NCBI RefSeq assembly: GCF_000369045.1
Contig: NZ_KB849797.1
Span: 526,132-590,131 of the forward strand
DNA from: Acinetobacter pittii ATCC 19004 = CIP 70.29
GTDB lineage: Bacteria; Pseudomonadota; Gammaproteobacteria; Pseudomonadales; Moraxellaceae
DNA: 64,000 nt
Direction: 5' to 3'
A model generated the notes under the pieces. The model saw only the letters and a list, made by a program, of their open reading frames with translations. It had not been told where the DNA came from and ran no database searches. The position numbers and the translations under genes are program-made. Shown here in pieces: positions 18,005-26,955 of the stretch (positions are counted from its first letter, which is position 1; each line of letters begins with the position of its first letter).

Positions 18005-18024
18005 ACCTGTTAAACATAACAGTA
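18005..18024 (+). promoter_or_regulatory. lux-box-like dyad upstream of abaM
   Basis: The sequence ACCTGTTAAACATAACAGTA contains the dyad CTGTTA-AACA-TAACAG with six-base perfect arms, and it shares ACCTGT...ACAG with the two stronger lux boxes. It ends 66 bp before the abaM start codon. The -10 match at the expected distance is poor, so it may be a weaker or non-activating AbaR site. Confidence 0.5.
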
Positions 18025-18067
18025 TTTTATTGGCAATAATTTATGTTATTTATCCATTGAACCCCAA

Positions 18068-18082
18068 TTCAAGTCACTTGAA
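18068..18082 (+). promoter_or_regulatory. Perfect palindrome TTCAAGTCACTTGAA just before abaM
   Basis: The 15-bp sequence has perfect 7-bp arms around a central C and ends 8 bases before the abaM ATG. Its right part, AAGTCACTTGAA, recurs at 18553-18564 in the abaI leader. It could be an operator for AbaM or another regulator; this is inference. Confidence 0.45.
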
Positions 18083-18090
18083 CAGGTAGC

Positions 18091-18507
18091 ATGGTCACCA
18101 TCCCCCCTCATTTCTCAATATCAGCAGATGGTTTTATTCGAATGAATGAAAACCAGCTCATGAACTATCCGCTCCAACACCTCATATCTATTGTTGAATC
18201 AACACAAATTGAAGATTCTCAAATTCTCTATTATGGTTTTACTGAATGGGCAACATCACTGACCCCAGCTTTAAGTACGGGATGGGATTGGGAATTCATT
18301 GAGTACAATGGCATCACGAGTATAAAAAGAATTGGACTGCCTCGAAGCAATATTATGCTTGTTGATGTATCTGGTACAGATATTGGATTTGAAGTTACTG
18401 AAACACTAATTGAAAAGAAAATCGATACTTTGTTCTGGGAACAGTTCATTTATGCTCAAATCAATACAACCCAAACAATGGCTAAATTAACTCCATATTT
18501 CTCTTAG
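18091..18507 (+). CDS. abaM: AbaM, RsaM-like modulator of quorum sensing
   Basis: This 138-residue protein has no signal peptide or membrane segment and no recognisable HTH. It sits between abaR and abaI in the same orientation as abaI, which is the position of A. baumannii AbaM. AbaM is reported to be related to the RsaM proteins of Pseudomonas and Burkholderia that lower acyl-homoserine-lactone synthesis. The recognition rests on locus order and on recall rather than on a motif. An AGGT lies just before the ATG. The abaI lux box begins 3 bases after its stop, so abaI can be transcribed both from its own promoter and by readthrough. Confidence 0.82.
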   Translation: MVTIPPHFSISADGFIRMNENQLMNYPLQHLISIVESTQIEDSQILYYGFTEWATSLTPALSTGWDWEFIEYNGITSIKRIGLPRSNIMLVDVSGTDIGFEVTETLIEKKIDTLFWEQFIYAQINTTQTMAKLTPYFS

Positions 18508-18509
18508 AA

Positions 18510-18556
18510 ACCTGTAAATTCTTACAGTTACCGCTTCCTCACCTGTTAAGTAAAGT
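18510..18556 (+). promoter_or_regulatory. lux box and -10 element of abaI
   Basis: ACCTGTAAATTCTTACAGTT (18510-18529) is an imperfect lux box whose core CTGTAA...TTACAG is a 6-bp dyad. A TAAAGT hexamer (18551-18556) begins 21 nt after it, matching the spacing at the lipopeptide operon. This gives the usual positive feedback of AbaR on signal synthesis. A further half site ACCTGTTAAG lies at 18541-18550. Confidence 0.87.
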
Positions 18557-18585
18557 CACTTGAAAAATAAGTGGAAGCACTTGTA

Positions 18586-19137
18586 ATGAATGTTATTGCT
18601 GGATTTCAAAATAATTTTTCAGAAGGCCTATATACTAAATTTAAAAATTACCGCTATAGGGTATTTGTTGAATATTTAGGTTGGGAGTTGAACTGTCCTA
18701 ATAATGAAGAACTAGATCAGTTTGACAAAGTCGATACCGCCTATGTCGTCGCTCAAGATAGAGAATCTAATATTATTGGTTGTGCCAGATTACTACCAAC
18801 TACTCAACCTTATTTACTTGGTGAGATATTTCCTCAATTACTTAATGGAATGCCTATTCCTTGCTCACCAGAAATTTGGGAGTTATCAAGATTCTCAGCA
18901 GTAGATTTCTCAAATCCGCCATCTTCAGCTAGTCAAGCTGTGTCATCGCCCGTCTCTATTGCAATTCTGCAAGAATCTATCAACTTTGCAAGGGAACAAG
19001 GCGCAAAACAACTCATTACCACCTCTCCTCTGGGGGTAGAGCGGTTATTACGTGCTGCGGGTTTTCGTGCTCATCGTGCAGGCCCACCCATGGTTATTGA
19101 TGGCTATACGATGTTTGCATGCTTGATTGATGTGTAG
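18586..19137 (+). CDS. abaI: Acyl-homoserine-lactone synthase AbaI
   Basis: LuxI-family enzyme of 183 residues that makes an acyl-homoserine lactone from S-adenosylmethionine and an acyl carrier protein thioester. Conserved family residues are present: R25, F27, W33, D44, D47, R68, E99 and R102 (in ELSRF). The frame is open from a GTG at 18571, but the ATG at 18586 (MNVIAGF) is chosen because it matches the N terminus remembered for AbaI and the family start. Expression should depend on the lux box at 18510. A terminator follows at 19172. Confidence 0.96.
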   Translation: MNVIAGFQNNFSEGLYTKFKNYRYRVFVEYLGWELNCPNNEELDQFDKVDTAYVVAQDRESNIIGCARLLPTTQPYLLGEIFPQLLNGMPIPCSPEIWELSRFSAVDFSNPPSSASQAVSSPVSIAILQESINFAREQGAKQLITTSPLGVERLLRAAGFRAHRAGPPMVIDGYTMFACLIDV

Positions 19138-19171
19138 TTCATAATCAATTAGGTACACATTGAACAGCTGG

Positions 19172-19209
19172 AGCGAGAAAAAAGTAGCACTTGCACCTCT
19201 TTTTTCGCT
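19172..19209. terminator. Bidirectional terminator between abaI and the MocR gene
   Basis: AGCGAGAAAAAAG pairs with CTTTTTTCGCT across a 14-base loop, with one bulged base. The A and T tracts on either side let it work for both convergent genes. Confidence 0.7.
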
Positions 19210-19263
19210 TCAAATGTACTAAAAGTACTACCCGAAAAATTAGTTTGACTCATAAAAATTTTT

Positions 19264-20775
19264 TTAATTGTATTTCTTATAATCATTAACTGCCTGATCT
19301 AAAGCCTGAATTCCCTCATCAATTTTATCGGCAGTAATAGATCCAATGCCTAACCTTAAAAAATGTTGATGGTGATCTGTACTTAGAAAAAATGGCTGAC
19401 CGGCCTCTATAAAAACTCCTACATTAGCTGCGTATTGGGCTAAAAGAGTACAATTGATATCACTTTGGGTATCAATCCAACATGCCGAGCCACCATTTAA
19501 TGCGTAAACGTTCCATGTAGGAAAGTGATGGTGTAATGCTGATATTAACTGCTCACCACGATATTTATGGAGCTGAAACTGACGACGTAACATGCCATGG
19601 TAATAACCTTGATCAATAAAAAAGGCAAATACTCTTTGATTAAAAACATTGGGGTGCCGAAGCATTAGACGACGCAAATGACGCAACTCATTAATGAGTT
19701 CTGGGGCTGCTACGATGTATCCTAAGCGTAAACCTGGTGCTAGAGGCTTAGATAAGCTCCCGATATAAACCACTCTCCCATGCCGATCTAAACTTTTTAA
19801 TGCAGGGATCGTAGTATTTTGAACCAAAACCTGTGCATCGTATTCATCTTCTATAATGATACTATCTTGCTGCTCCGCCAGTTCTAAAAGCTTTTTACGG
19901 CGTGAAGGAGACATGGTGATGCCTGTTGGGCATTGTCGCCCTGGCGTCACATAAAAATAATCACAGCCCACAGCATTTGTTAGAGTAACGCCTTCATGAT
20001 CGACCGCTAATGGTACAATATTTGGTGTATGCAACATAAAAATATTTCGTGCATCAGGATAGCCAGGGTCTTCTACACCAACACTTTGTTGTTCTTTAAG
20101 TAGTAGTGCTGCCAACATATACAATGCATGCTGGCTTCCTACCGTAAGTAATATTTCATTTTCTTTGGCCATAATTCCACGGGTCGGTAAAATATGTTGC
20201 CGTATTGCATTTATAAGAAAAGTATCATCACCTTGTTGTGTAATATCCCTTGCCCATATCGATGCATCTTTAGCTGATAAAGCTTTAACAGCACACTCAC
20301 GCCAAGATGAAGCCGGGAAGCTTTCAAAGTCAGGCTGACCATATATAAACGGGTATGGGTAACTCATCCAATCCGCAGGTTTATTAATATGCCTTTGTGC
20401 TGATGGGCAAAGACGAAAGCGTGAAACCCATTCTGTAGATTTTGATGTCGTTTTTATCGTTTTGCTTTCACTACTATCAATTTGGAAGCTGGGATGCACA
20501 AAGTGTCCACTACGTTGCCTAGACTCTAAAATACGTTCAGCTACGAGTTGTTGATATGCAATAGTCACAGTATTACGACCAACTCCAAGTTGATCTGCCA
20601 AATAACGACTTGATGGAACAGCCATATCTGGCTTGAGATAACCTTGTACTAATGCAGTAAACATCATACGGCAAATTCGTCCCTGCAAATTGAGTCCACT
20701 TTGCTCAGTCTCTGCAAATAATACGTTCCATATACCTGGTACTACTGGACTTGTTACAAACTGATCTCTTTCCAT
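19264..20775 (-). CDS. MocR-type transcriptional regulator (GntR HTH fused to aminotransferase fold)
   Basis: This 503-residue protein has a GntR-type winged helix at about 25-95, containing PSSRYLADQLGVGRNTVTIAY. A fold-type I aminotransferase-like domain follows (about 130-500) with IIEDEYD at 307-313 and the PLP-lysine motif SLSKPLAPGLRLGY (Lys343). MocR proteins use PLP or an amine adduct as effector and usually control a divergent gene. Here the divergent unit is SnoaL-like protein, FAD oxidoreductase, permease and exporter (21048-25350), so it probably controls amine or amino-acid use. The effector is not known. Length is typical for the family. Confidence 0.92.
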   Translation of the reverse strand: MERDQFVTSPVVPGIWNVLFAETEQSGLNLQGRICRMMFTALVQGYLKPDMAVPSSRYLADQLGVGRNTVTIAYQQLVAERILESRQRSGHFVHPSFQIDSSESKTIKTTSKSTEWVSRFRLCPSAQRHINKPADWMSYPYPFIYGQPDFESFPASSWRECAVKALSAKDASIWARDITQQGDDTFLINAIRQHILPTRGIMAKENEILLTVGSQHALYMLAALLLKEQQSVGVEDPGYPDARNIFMLHTPNIVPLAVDHEGVTLTNAVGCDYFYVTPGRQCPTGITMSPSRRKKLLELAEQQDSIIIEDEYDAQVLVQNTTIPALKSLDRHGRVVYIGSLSKPLAPGLRLGYIVAAPELINELRHLRRLMLRHPNVFNQRVFAFFIDQGYYHGMLRRQFQLHKYRGEQLISALHHHFPTWNVYALNGGSACWIDTQSDINCTLLAQYAANVGVFIEAGQPFFLSTDHHQHFLRLGIGSITADKIDEGIQALDQAVNDYKKYN

Positions 20776-20852
20776 AGTGCATTTCTCGACCTATTTTGAA
20801 GCCCAAATGCTTAACATGGTGCATTTTGCTTCTGAAGACCTATGATTTACCG

Positions 20853-20974
20853 AAATCTGGCATCACAAATACAAATGCAAGACCCATTCCAATATATGAA
20901 AAACATAAAAAATTAATAAATTTTAAATATTTAAATTAATTTAAATCTGGCTCCATCAAAACATTAAATCTGGT
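20853..20974. promoter_or_regulatory. AAATCTGG direct repeats, candidate MocR operator
   Basis: The octamer AAATCTGG occurs at 20853-20860, 20943-20950 and 20966-20973. The last two are part of an identical 10-mer TTAAATCTGG spaced 23 bp apart, about two helical turns. MocR dimers are known to bind direct repeats, so these are good operator candidates for the divergent promoters. Confidence 0.55.
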
Positions 20975-21047
20975 ACTACGGCTAATTGCTCTATTTCCGT
21001 ACAGTTTAATCATCAAAAAAGATTCGTATGTATTTGGAGTTAAAAAG

Positions 21048-21443
21048 ATGAACCAAGCTCAACTTTTGCAACTAATCACTGACTTTTCTACAGCATGGAA
21101 TAAACACGATGTAGAGCAACTCATGGACTGTATGCATCCTGATTGTTGTTTTGAAACAGTTGCAGGTGATGAGGTATACGGTACACGTATTCAAGGGCAT
21201 GAAGCTGTTCGTCAAGCATTTGAAAATACTTTTAAAAGTTTTCCTGATGCACAGTGGCTTAATGGTAAACACTGGTTGAGCGAAGATGCGCTATACGGAG
21301 TTTCTGAAACAACATTTACAGCATCAACCCCTGAAGGTGGAAAGATTGAAGCCAACATGGTTGATGTTTTCACCTTTAAAGATGGAAAAATTTTAGTCAA
21401 AAATGCATTCCGTAAAAATCGCCCCGTGCAAGCAGCCGCTTAA
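21048..21443 (+). CDS. SnoaL-like / NTF2-fold protein
   Basis: This 131-residue protein has the SnoaL pattern: an N-terminal helix pair (FSTAWNKHDVEQLMDCMHPDC), a central TRIQGHEAVRQAF segment and a C-terminal strand rich region ending VFTFKDGKILVKNAFRK. A GGAG lies 8 bases before the ATG. It starts the operon divergent from the MocR gene and is followed after 11 bp by the FAD oxidoreductase. NTF2-fold proteins may bind or isomerise small molecules; no catalytic claim can be made. Confidence 0.82.
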   Translation: MNQAQLLQLITDFSTAWNKHDVEQLMDCMHPDCCFETVAGDEVYGTRIQGHEAVRQAFENTFKSFPDAQWLNGKHWLSEDALYGVSETTFTASTPEGGKIEANMVDVFTFKDGKILVKNAFRKNRPVQAAA

Positions 21444-21454
21444 GGAGCCTGCCC

Positions 21455-22891
21455 ATGAATCAATCAGTACAACAATTAACTTCTTTAGACAAAATAGTTG
21501 ATCCAATATCTGAACCTATTCATCGTGGCTTTAAAACCTACAACGCTAAATTTGATCCGTTGACAGATAAGATCGTAACTGGCAACGAACAATACGCACC
21601 AACCTACTGGGTTGCAACGGCTGGAACACCTCCCGATGATGATGGCCCATTACCAGGTGATACAGAGGCCGACATTGTCATTATTGGTGGCGGTTTTACT
21701 GGTCTTTCAACTGCGTTAACTCTTACAGAACAATTTGGCACTGCGCCATTAGTTCTTGAAGCAAATCGTAGTGCATGGGGTTGTACAAGCCGAAATGGTG
21801 GACAAGGTCAAAATGCTTCTGGTCGGTTATATCGTTCACAGTGGATCGAAAAATGGGGACTAGATATAGCCAAACGTTTAGATGCAGAAATCCGCGAAGG
21901 TTTTGATTATTTTAAACATCTGGTAACTGGTATTGAATGTGATGCACAAGATGGTGGGCATTTATATATTGCTCATCGTGCAAAAAAACTGGCGTTTTTA
22001 GAAAACGAAGGCAAAGTCATGAAAGATGTGTTTGGTTATAACACTCGTATGCTAAGCCGCGAACAACTTCACGAAGAATTTGTTGGAGACCAAGAAGCTG
22101 CCGGTGCGTTACTCGAACCTGATGGTATTGGTGTACATCCTTTAAAATTGGCTTTTGGATATTTAAAAAGAGCGCGTGCTGCCGGCGCGAAAGTACATAC
22201 CTCAAGTCCTGTATTAGATTGGGAAACACGTAATGGTATTCACTATCTACGTACCCCCCATGGCACGGTCAAAGCTAAACGAGTCGCTGTAGCAACAGGT
22301 GGTTATACACCTAATGGTTTGCATCCAAGCTTGTCTGGCAAAATCATGCCAATTTTATCTAATTCTATTGTCACCCGTCCGTTAACAGCTGCTGAGCTTA
22401 AAGAAGCAGGCCTACATAGTACAACGTTCATTACAGATACTCGCACTTTACGCCATTATTACCGCTTATTGCCTGATGGTTCAGTACAGTGTGGCAGCAG
22501 AAGTGCTTTAACAGGAGCCGATGCAAATAACCCTGTACATCTAGAGCGTTTAAAAGAAGGACTCTATCGCAAATTCCCAAGCTTGCGTGGTATACCAATT
22601 GCATATTCATGGTGGGGTTGGGTCGATGTCAGTCATGACATGATGCCACGAATTGTACAGCCTAATCCTGATGAAACTATCTATTATGCAATTGGCTATG
22701 GCGGCAATGGTGTATCTTTTTCAGCAATGGCAGGACGTCGTCTTGCAGAACGAGTAATGGGCATTCAACGCCCACAATTTGATCTACCTATTTATCAGTC
22801 ACCATTACCTTCACATTTATTTCGACCTTTTAGACGGTTGGGGCAAGCCTTGTTGTACCGCTGGTATTACTTAAAAGACGAAATGCTTTAA
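21455..22891 (+). CDS. FAD-dependent amine/amino-acid oxidoreductase (DAO family, PuuB-like)
   Basis: This 478-residue protein has a 70-residue N-terminal extension, then the dinucleotide-binding IIGGGFTGLSTA at about 76-87. A SRNGGQGQNASGR segment and a C-terminal GYGGNGVSFSAMAGRRLAERV close the FAD site as in glycine/D-amino-acid oxidases and gamma-glutamylputrescine oxidase. An AAGGAG precedes the ATG. It lies between the SnoaL-like gene and an amino-acid permease, under the MocR regulator, which supports oxidation of an imported amine or amino acid. The exact substrate cannot be told. Confidence 0.86.
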   Translation: MNQSVQQLTSLDKIVDPISEPIHRGFKTYNAKFDPLTDKIVTGNEQYAPTYWVATAGTPPDDDGPLPGDTEADIVIIGGGFTGLSTALTLTEQFGTAPLVLEANRSAWGCTSRNGGQGQNASGRLYRSQWIEKWGLDIAKRLDAEIREGFDYFKHLVTGIECDAQDGGHLYIAHRAKKLAFLENEGKVMKDVFGYNTRMLSREQLHEEFVGDQEAAGALLEPDGIGVHPLKLAFGYLKRARAAGAKVHTSSPVLDWETRNGIHYLRTPHGTVKAKRVAVATGGYTPNGLHPSLSGKIMPILSNSIVTRPLTAAELKEAGLHSTTFITDTRTLRHYYRLLPDGSVQCGSRSALTGADANNPVHLERLKEGLYRKFPSLRGIPIAYSWWGWVDVSHDMMPRIVQPNPDETIYYAIGYGGNGVSFSAMAGRRLAERVMGIQRPQFDLPIYQSPLPSHLFRPFRRLGQALLYRWYYLKDEML

Positions 22892-22949
22892 GTGTTATTC
22901 AACGATCAGCCTAACGATACGGTTATAAAAATTATGAGGGGAGTTAGCC

Positions 22950-24389
22950 ATGTATGATTCAGATTCAAACCAAGATTTAAAAAGTAGCTTGAAGCCACGC
23001 CATGTCCAGATGATGGCACTTGGTGGTGTCATTGGTATGGGGCTATTTGTCGGTAGCTCAGTAGTGATTCAATCTGCCGGCCCTGCAGCCATTCTTTCAT
23101 TTCTCATCACAGGTACCTTAATCATTTTAGTGATGCGTATGCTGGGGGAGTTAGCCACTGCTTCACCGGTAACAGGTTCCTTTTATGCTTATGCTCGCTA
23201 CGCTTTTCAAGATTCACCATTTTTATCTCGCCTCGCTGGATTTATGACAGGCTGGATGTATTGGTATTTTTGGGTGATCGTGATTGCCCTTGAGGCAATT
23301 GTTGGGGCTAAACTTCTCGCTTACTGGTTACCTGATATTCCCCAATGGATCGTGAGTCTGGTTCTGCTCGTTCTATTAACCGCAACCAATTTGTTCTCTG
23401 TCAAATCTTTTGGTGAATTTGAATTTTGGTTTTCATCTATCAAGGTTGCAGCAATTGGGGTATTTATTTTCCTTTGTTCATTATATTTATTTGGTTTCTG
23501 GCCAAACCATCAAGCTTCAGGACTAGGTGAATTATTAAACCATGGTGGCTTTATGCCAAATGGTTGGGTTCCTGTGTTATCAGGTGCAGTTGCGGCTACT
23601 GGTTTTTATTTTGGTGCTGAAATCGTCACAATTGCTGCAGCAGAAACAAAAAATCCAGAGCAATCTGTTGCTAAGGCAACTCAATCTGTCATCACTCGTG
23701 TATTGCTCTTTTATGTTTGCTCAATCTTTTTAGTCGTATGCCTTGTGCCGTGGAGCAGCCCCGATATCGCAACACCTTATGTAAGTGCACTTAAAGTACT
23801 CAATATCCCTTTTGTTGCAGATATTATGAATGCTGTCATTTTAGTTGCGGTTCTGAGTTGTCTAAATTCAGGAGTTTATGCTGCAAGCCGTATGTTGTTT
23901 GCTTTAACCAAAAATGGTGATGCCCCTCGTGCCTTAACTAAATTGTCTAAAAATGGAGTCCCTGTTCGTGCCATCTTATTCAGCACACTATTTGGTTATA
24001 TTTCCATTTTAGCTTCGTATTTTTCACCTGAGGGTATCTTTCCTTTCTTGGTCGAGTCCTATGGTACGGTAGCTTTATTTGTTTATATCATCATTGCCCT
24101 TTCTCAAATCCGTTTACGTCGTCACCTAGAACGTGTTGCCCCTGAACGAATTAAAGTTCGTATGTGGTGTTTCCCATACCTCAGTTATGTTGCCATTATT
24201 GGTATGGTTTGTATCTTTGCCGCAATGTCCCTCATTCCAAGTTTACAAAAAGCGTTCTGGTTCGGTATTGCTAGTGCTGCGATTTTATTCTGCATTTTTA
24301 TGATTCGTGACTATGTGGAACTACTTAAATTACGTAATCAACATCCCAAGTTAGATACTCTCGTTCCTGCGAAGCATAACAAAATCTAA
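22950..24389 (+). CDS. Amino-acid/amine permease (APC superfamily, GabP-like)
   Basis: This 479-residue protein has about twelve membrane segments and the family start HVQMMALGGVIGMGLFVGSS. The AAET motif appears in the form TIAAAETKNPEQS, typical of the AAT group (GabP, AroP, CycA). GGGGAG precedes the ATG. It should import the substrate of the upstream oxidoreductase. It differs clearly from the two cycA-like genes at 35-38 kb. Confidence 0.92.
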   Translation: MYDSDSNQDLKSSLKPRHVQMMALGGVIGMGLFVGSSVVIQSAGPAAILSFLITGTLIILVMRMLGELATASPVTGSFYAYARYAFQDSPFLSRLAGFMTGWMYWYFWVIVIALEAIVGAKLLAYWLPDIPQWIVSLVLLVLLTATNLFSVKSFGEFEFWFSSIKVAAIGVFIFLCSLYLFGFWPNHQASGLGELLNHGGFMPNGWVPVLSGAVAATGFYFGAEIVTIAAAETKNPEQSVAKATQSVITRVLLFYVCSIFLVVCLVPWSSPDIATPYVSALKVLNIPFVADIMNAVILVAVLSCLNSGVYAASRMLFALTKNGDAPRALTKLSKNGVPVRAILFSTLFGYISILASYFSPEGIFPFLVESYGTVALFVYIIIALSQIRLRRHLERVAPERIKVRMWCFPYLSYVAIIGMVCIFAAMSLIPSLQKAFWFGIASAAILFCIFMIRDYVELLKLRNQHPKLDTLVPAKHNKI

Positions 24390-24404
24390 CCTCCTCTCGT
24401 TTAC

Positions 24405-24429
24405 ACGACCTGTCTTTTAGATAGGTCGT
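24405..24429 (+). terminator. Hairpin after the permease gene, weak terminator or processing site
   Basis: ACGACCTGTC pairs with GATAGGTCGT around a short TTTTA loop. Only a weak T tract follows, so it may attenuate rather than end transcription before the EamA gene. Confidence 0.45.
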
Positions 24430-24453
24430 AAATCTCTTTTCAGGAATAAGCAC

Positions 24454-25350
24454 ATGTTGTTGAAAGATAAACTCGCTGCTTTTGCAGTGGTGTTCATCTG
24501 GGGTATTAACTTTTATTTTATGAAAGTTGGTGTGAGTGAAATTAGCCCCATGATGTTGGGATGTTTACGCTATATTTTAGTTCTAATCCCCGCTCTACTT
24601 TTTATTCGTATTCCACAAGTCGGATGGAAATGGCTCTTGGCATATGGGTTTATTAGCAACTTTTCTCAATTTGCCTTTATGTTTAGTGCTATTGCCACAG
24701 GTATGCCTACTGGGCTAGTTGCTTTAGTTGTTCAATCACAAGCCTTTTTTACAGTGATGATTGCTGTATTTCTTCTTAAGGAGCAAGCATCTTGGAATCA
24801 ATGGCTAGCAATCGTTATCGCATCATTAGGACTATTACTGATTGCATTAGGTCAACAGCATAGTCATATCCCTTTATTAGGCTTGATACTCGTTTTATGT
24901 TCAGCATTCTCTTGGGCATGTGGAAATATTGTTATAAAACGAATGGGGTCCATTAATCCAATCGGGTTAGTCGTTTGGGGAAATATTCTTACTCCTCTTT
25001 GGTTTTTATTATTCGCTATCCAAGATACAGGTTGGCAAGGTGTCGTTGTAGACTGGCACGCCTTAACATGGCGTGGTTTGGGAGCTGCTGCTTTCTTAGC
25101 TTATTTCGCAACTATTATTGGATATGGTTTATGGATTTATTTGCTGACACGTTATCCAGCAGCCAAGATTAGCCCACTTTCGTTATGGGTTCCTGTCATT
25201 AGTATGATTTTTGCCAATATTTTTTTAGATGAACATTTAAATAACTGGCAATGGCTTGGTTCTGTTGTTGTGATGCTAGGTTTAATGGTTCATCTACTTG
25301 GACAAAAAATCAAAACGCATTTGATTGGAAAAAAGCCACTTCACCCCTGA
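24454..25350 (+). CDS. EamA/DMT-family exporter
   Basis: This 298-residue protein has ten hydrophobic segments in two repeated halves, with the EamA start FAVVFIWGINFYFMKVGVSEISP and the second-half repeat LVLCSAFSWACGNIVIKRMG. Such proteins export amino acids or metabolites such as cysteine derivatives. AGGA precedes the ATG. It is the last gene of the MocR-linked unit and is followed by a strong terminator. Confidence 0.88.
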   Translation: MLLKDKLAAFAVVFIWGINFYFMKVGVSEISPMMLGCLRYILVLIPALLFIRIPQVGWKWLLAYGFISNFSQFAFMFSAIATGMPTGLVALVVQSQAFFTVMIAVFLLKEQASWNQWLAIVIASLGLLLIALGQQHSHIPLLGLILVLCSAFSWACGNIVIKRMGSINPIGLVVWGNILTPLWFLLFAIQDTGWQGVVVDWHALTWRGLGAAAFLAYFATIIGYGLWIYLLTRYPAAKISPLSLWVPVISMIFANIFLDEHLNNWQWLGSVVVMLGLMVHLLGQKIKTHLIGKKPLHP

Positions 25351-25431
25351 TACAATATATTCGTACAAAAACCAATCTCATCTCTACAACAGCTATATAT
25401 CGTCATTATCTTAATTTTAAGCTTACCTCAA

Positions 25432-25460
25432 TAAAGGCCTAAGAAAAACTTAGGCCTTTA
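25432..25460. terminator. Bidirectional terminator between the exporter and MHS transporter genes
   Basis: TAAAGGCCTAAG-AAAAA-CTTAGGCCTTTA is a perfect 12-bp stem with A and T flanks, placed between two convergent genes. Confidence 0.88.
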
Positions 25461-25473
25461 TTCTCCAAATAGC

Positions 25474-26835
25474 TCAAGAATGATCTGAAGCATTCGTATT
25501 AAGATTTAAATTTTTAGGGTTTGTATGATGCGTATCTACTACAAAGCTTTTATCACAAGGCATAAATGACGTCGATATAATTGCGACTACAGCCATACTT
25601 CCAATATAAAGCATAATTAGATATGGATTACCCTGCCCGACACTCAACAATTTAGTAGCAATCATCGGTGCCAAACCACCACCTAATACACCAGCCAACT
25701 GTACCGAAATCGAGATTCCGCTATATCGAATTTCTGCCGGAAATTGACGGGCAAAAAGCTGAGCTTGTGGTGCGTACATAATTGGGAACACAACGCCAAT
25801 TGCTAAAACAATTGCTGTCCACACTAATACCGGATCTTTTGTATTGAGCATGGTAAAAAATGGATAGCAGTAAAGCGCCAGTATGCATAGGCCAAACATA
25901 AACATATTGCGTTGGCCGACTTTATCTGACAAATGTCCACATAACGGCGTCATAAATAAAATCACGGCTGCGCCGCAAATGGTGGCAAATAAAATGTCTT
26001 GGCGTGGAATTCCAAGTTGTGCAGTGGTATAAGCCAATGTAAATGTTGAGGCAATATAGAACCATGCATTCTCGGCAGCGCGAGCCAAAATAATAGTGAT
26101 GAGTTGCTTTGGATGGTTTTTAAAAACCTGTAAAGCAGGAACTTTGACTTCTTCAGACTGTTGTTTTACTTTTTCGAAATCTGGTGACTCTGGCACTTTT
26201 ACACGAATATACCAACCCACTGCCAGTAAAATAATACTGGCAAGAAATGGTAAACGCCAACCCCAGCTAAACAGTGCTTCTTCAGGTAATAACGACACCA
26301 GACCCAACGCGATTGAGGCTAGCATTAAGCCACCACCTGTACTAGCTTGAGGCAAGCTTCCCCAAAACCCTTTACCACCTTCGGGAGCATGTTCAACGGC
26401 CATCAGTACAGCACCGCCCCATTCGCCGCCCATTGCCATCCCTTGAATAAATCGTAAGACAACCAAACCAATCGCAGCCCAATATCCAATTGATTCATAA
26501 GTCGGTAATAAGCCAATCAGTACGGTTGGGATCCCCATGAGCATCAAGGTCAGTAGCAACATCGATTTACGGCCAATCTTGTCACCAAAATGACCAAAGA
26601 CTAAGCCGCCTAATGGTCTTCCAATAAATCCAACGGCATAGGTGGCAAATGCAGCAAGCACGCCGGTAAGTGCATCCAGATTTGGGAAAAATAGCTTATT
26701 AAAAATGAGCGCCGCCGCCGCACCGTAAATAAAAAAGTCATACCACTCAATGGTGGTGCCGACCATGCTAGAGATACCTGCTAATCGATGTGACGACTTT
26801 TTAGTATTTGAACCGTTTCCATGTATTGATTGCAT
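25474..26835 (-). CDS. Metabolite:H+ symporter (MHS group of the MFS)
   Basis: 453 residues from the ATG at 26835, chosen because AAGGA lies 8 bases upstream; the frame remains open 23 codons further. The family pattern is clear: SSMVGTTIEWYDFFIYG at the first segment, the GRPLGGLVFGHFGDKIGRK signature between segments 2 and 3, and about twelve membrane segments, as in ShiA and ProP. It lies at the end of the valine operon and probably takes up an acid fed into that pathway. Substrate not determined. Confidence 0.9.
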   Translation of the reverse strand: MQSIHGNGSNTKKSSHRLAGISSMVGTTIEWYDFFIYGAAAALIFNKLFFPNLDALTGVLAAFATYAVGFIGRPLGGLVFGHFGDKIGRKSMLLLTLMLMGIPTVLIGLLPTYESIGYWAAIGLVVLRFIQGMAMGGEWGGAVLMAVEHAPEGGKGFWGSLPQASTGGGLMLASIALGLVSLLPEEALFSWGWRLPFLASIILLAVGWYIRVKVPESPDFEKVKQQSEEVKVPALQVFKNHPKQLITIILARAAENAWFYIASTFTLAYTTAQLGIPRQDILFATICGAAVILFMTPLCGHLSDKVGQRNMFMFGLCILALYCYPFFTMLNTKDPVLVWTAIVLAIGVVFPIMYAPQAQLFARQFPAEIRYSGISISVQLAGVLGGGLAPMIATKLLSVGQGNPYLIMLYIGSMAVVAIISTSFMPCDKSFVVDTHHTNPKNLNLNTNASDHS

Positions 26836-26955
26836 CGTAATATCCTTTTTAGATTTTCTTGTTTTATCTTTTTTATGCTTATGACCAGCCCTGACCATAA
26901 GCATTTTCAGGTCTCGCTTTATCTCCTTAAGCTTTTTATGTTTTTCTAATACGGT

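Noticed and set aside
18571-18585. GTG start five codons before the abaI ATG
   Set aside because: The ATG at 18586 gives the family N terminus and known AbaI length; the upstream GTG adds residues with no ribosome site.
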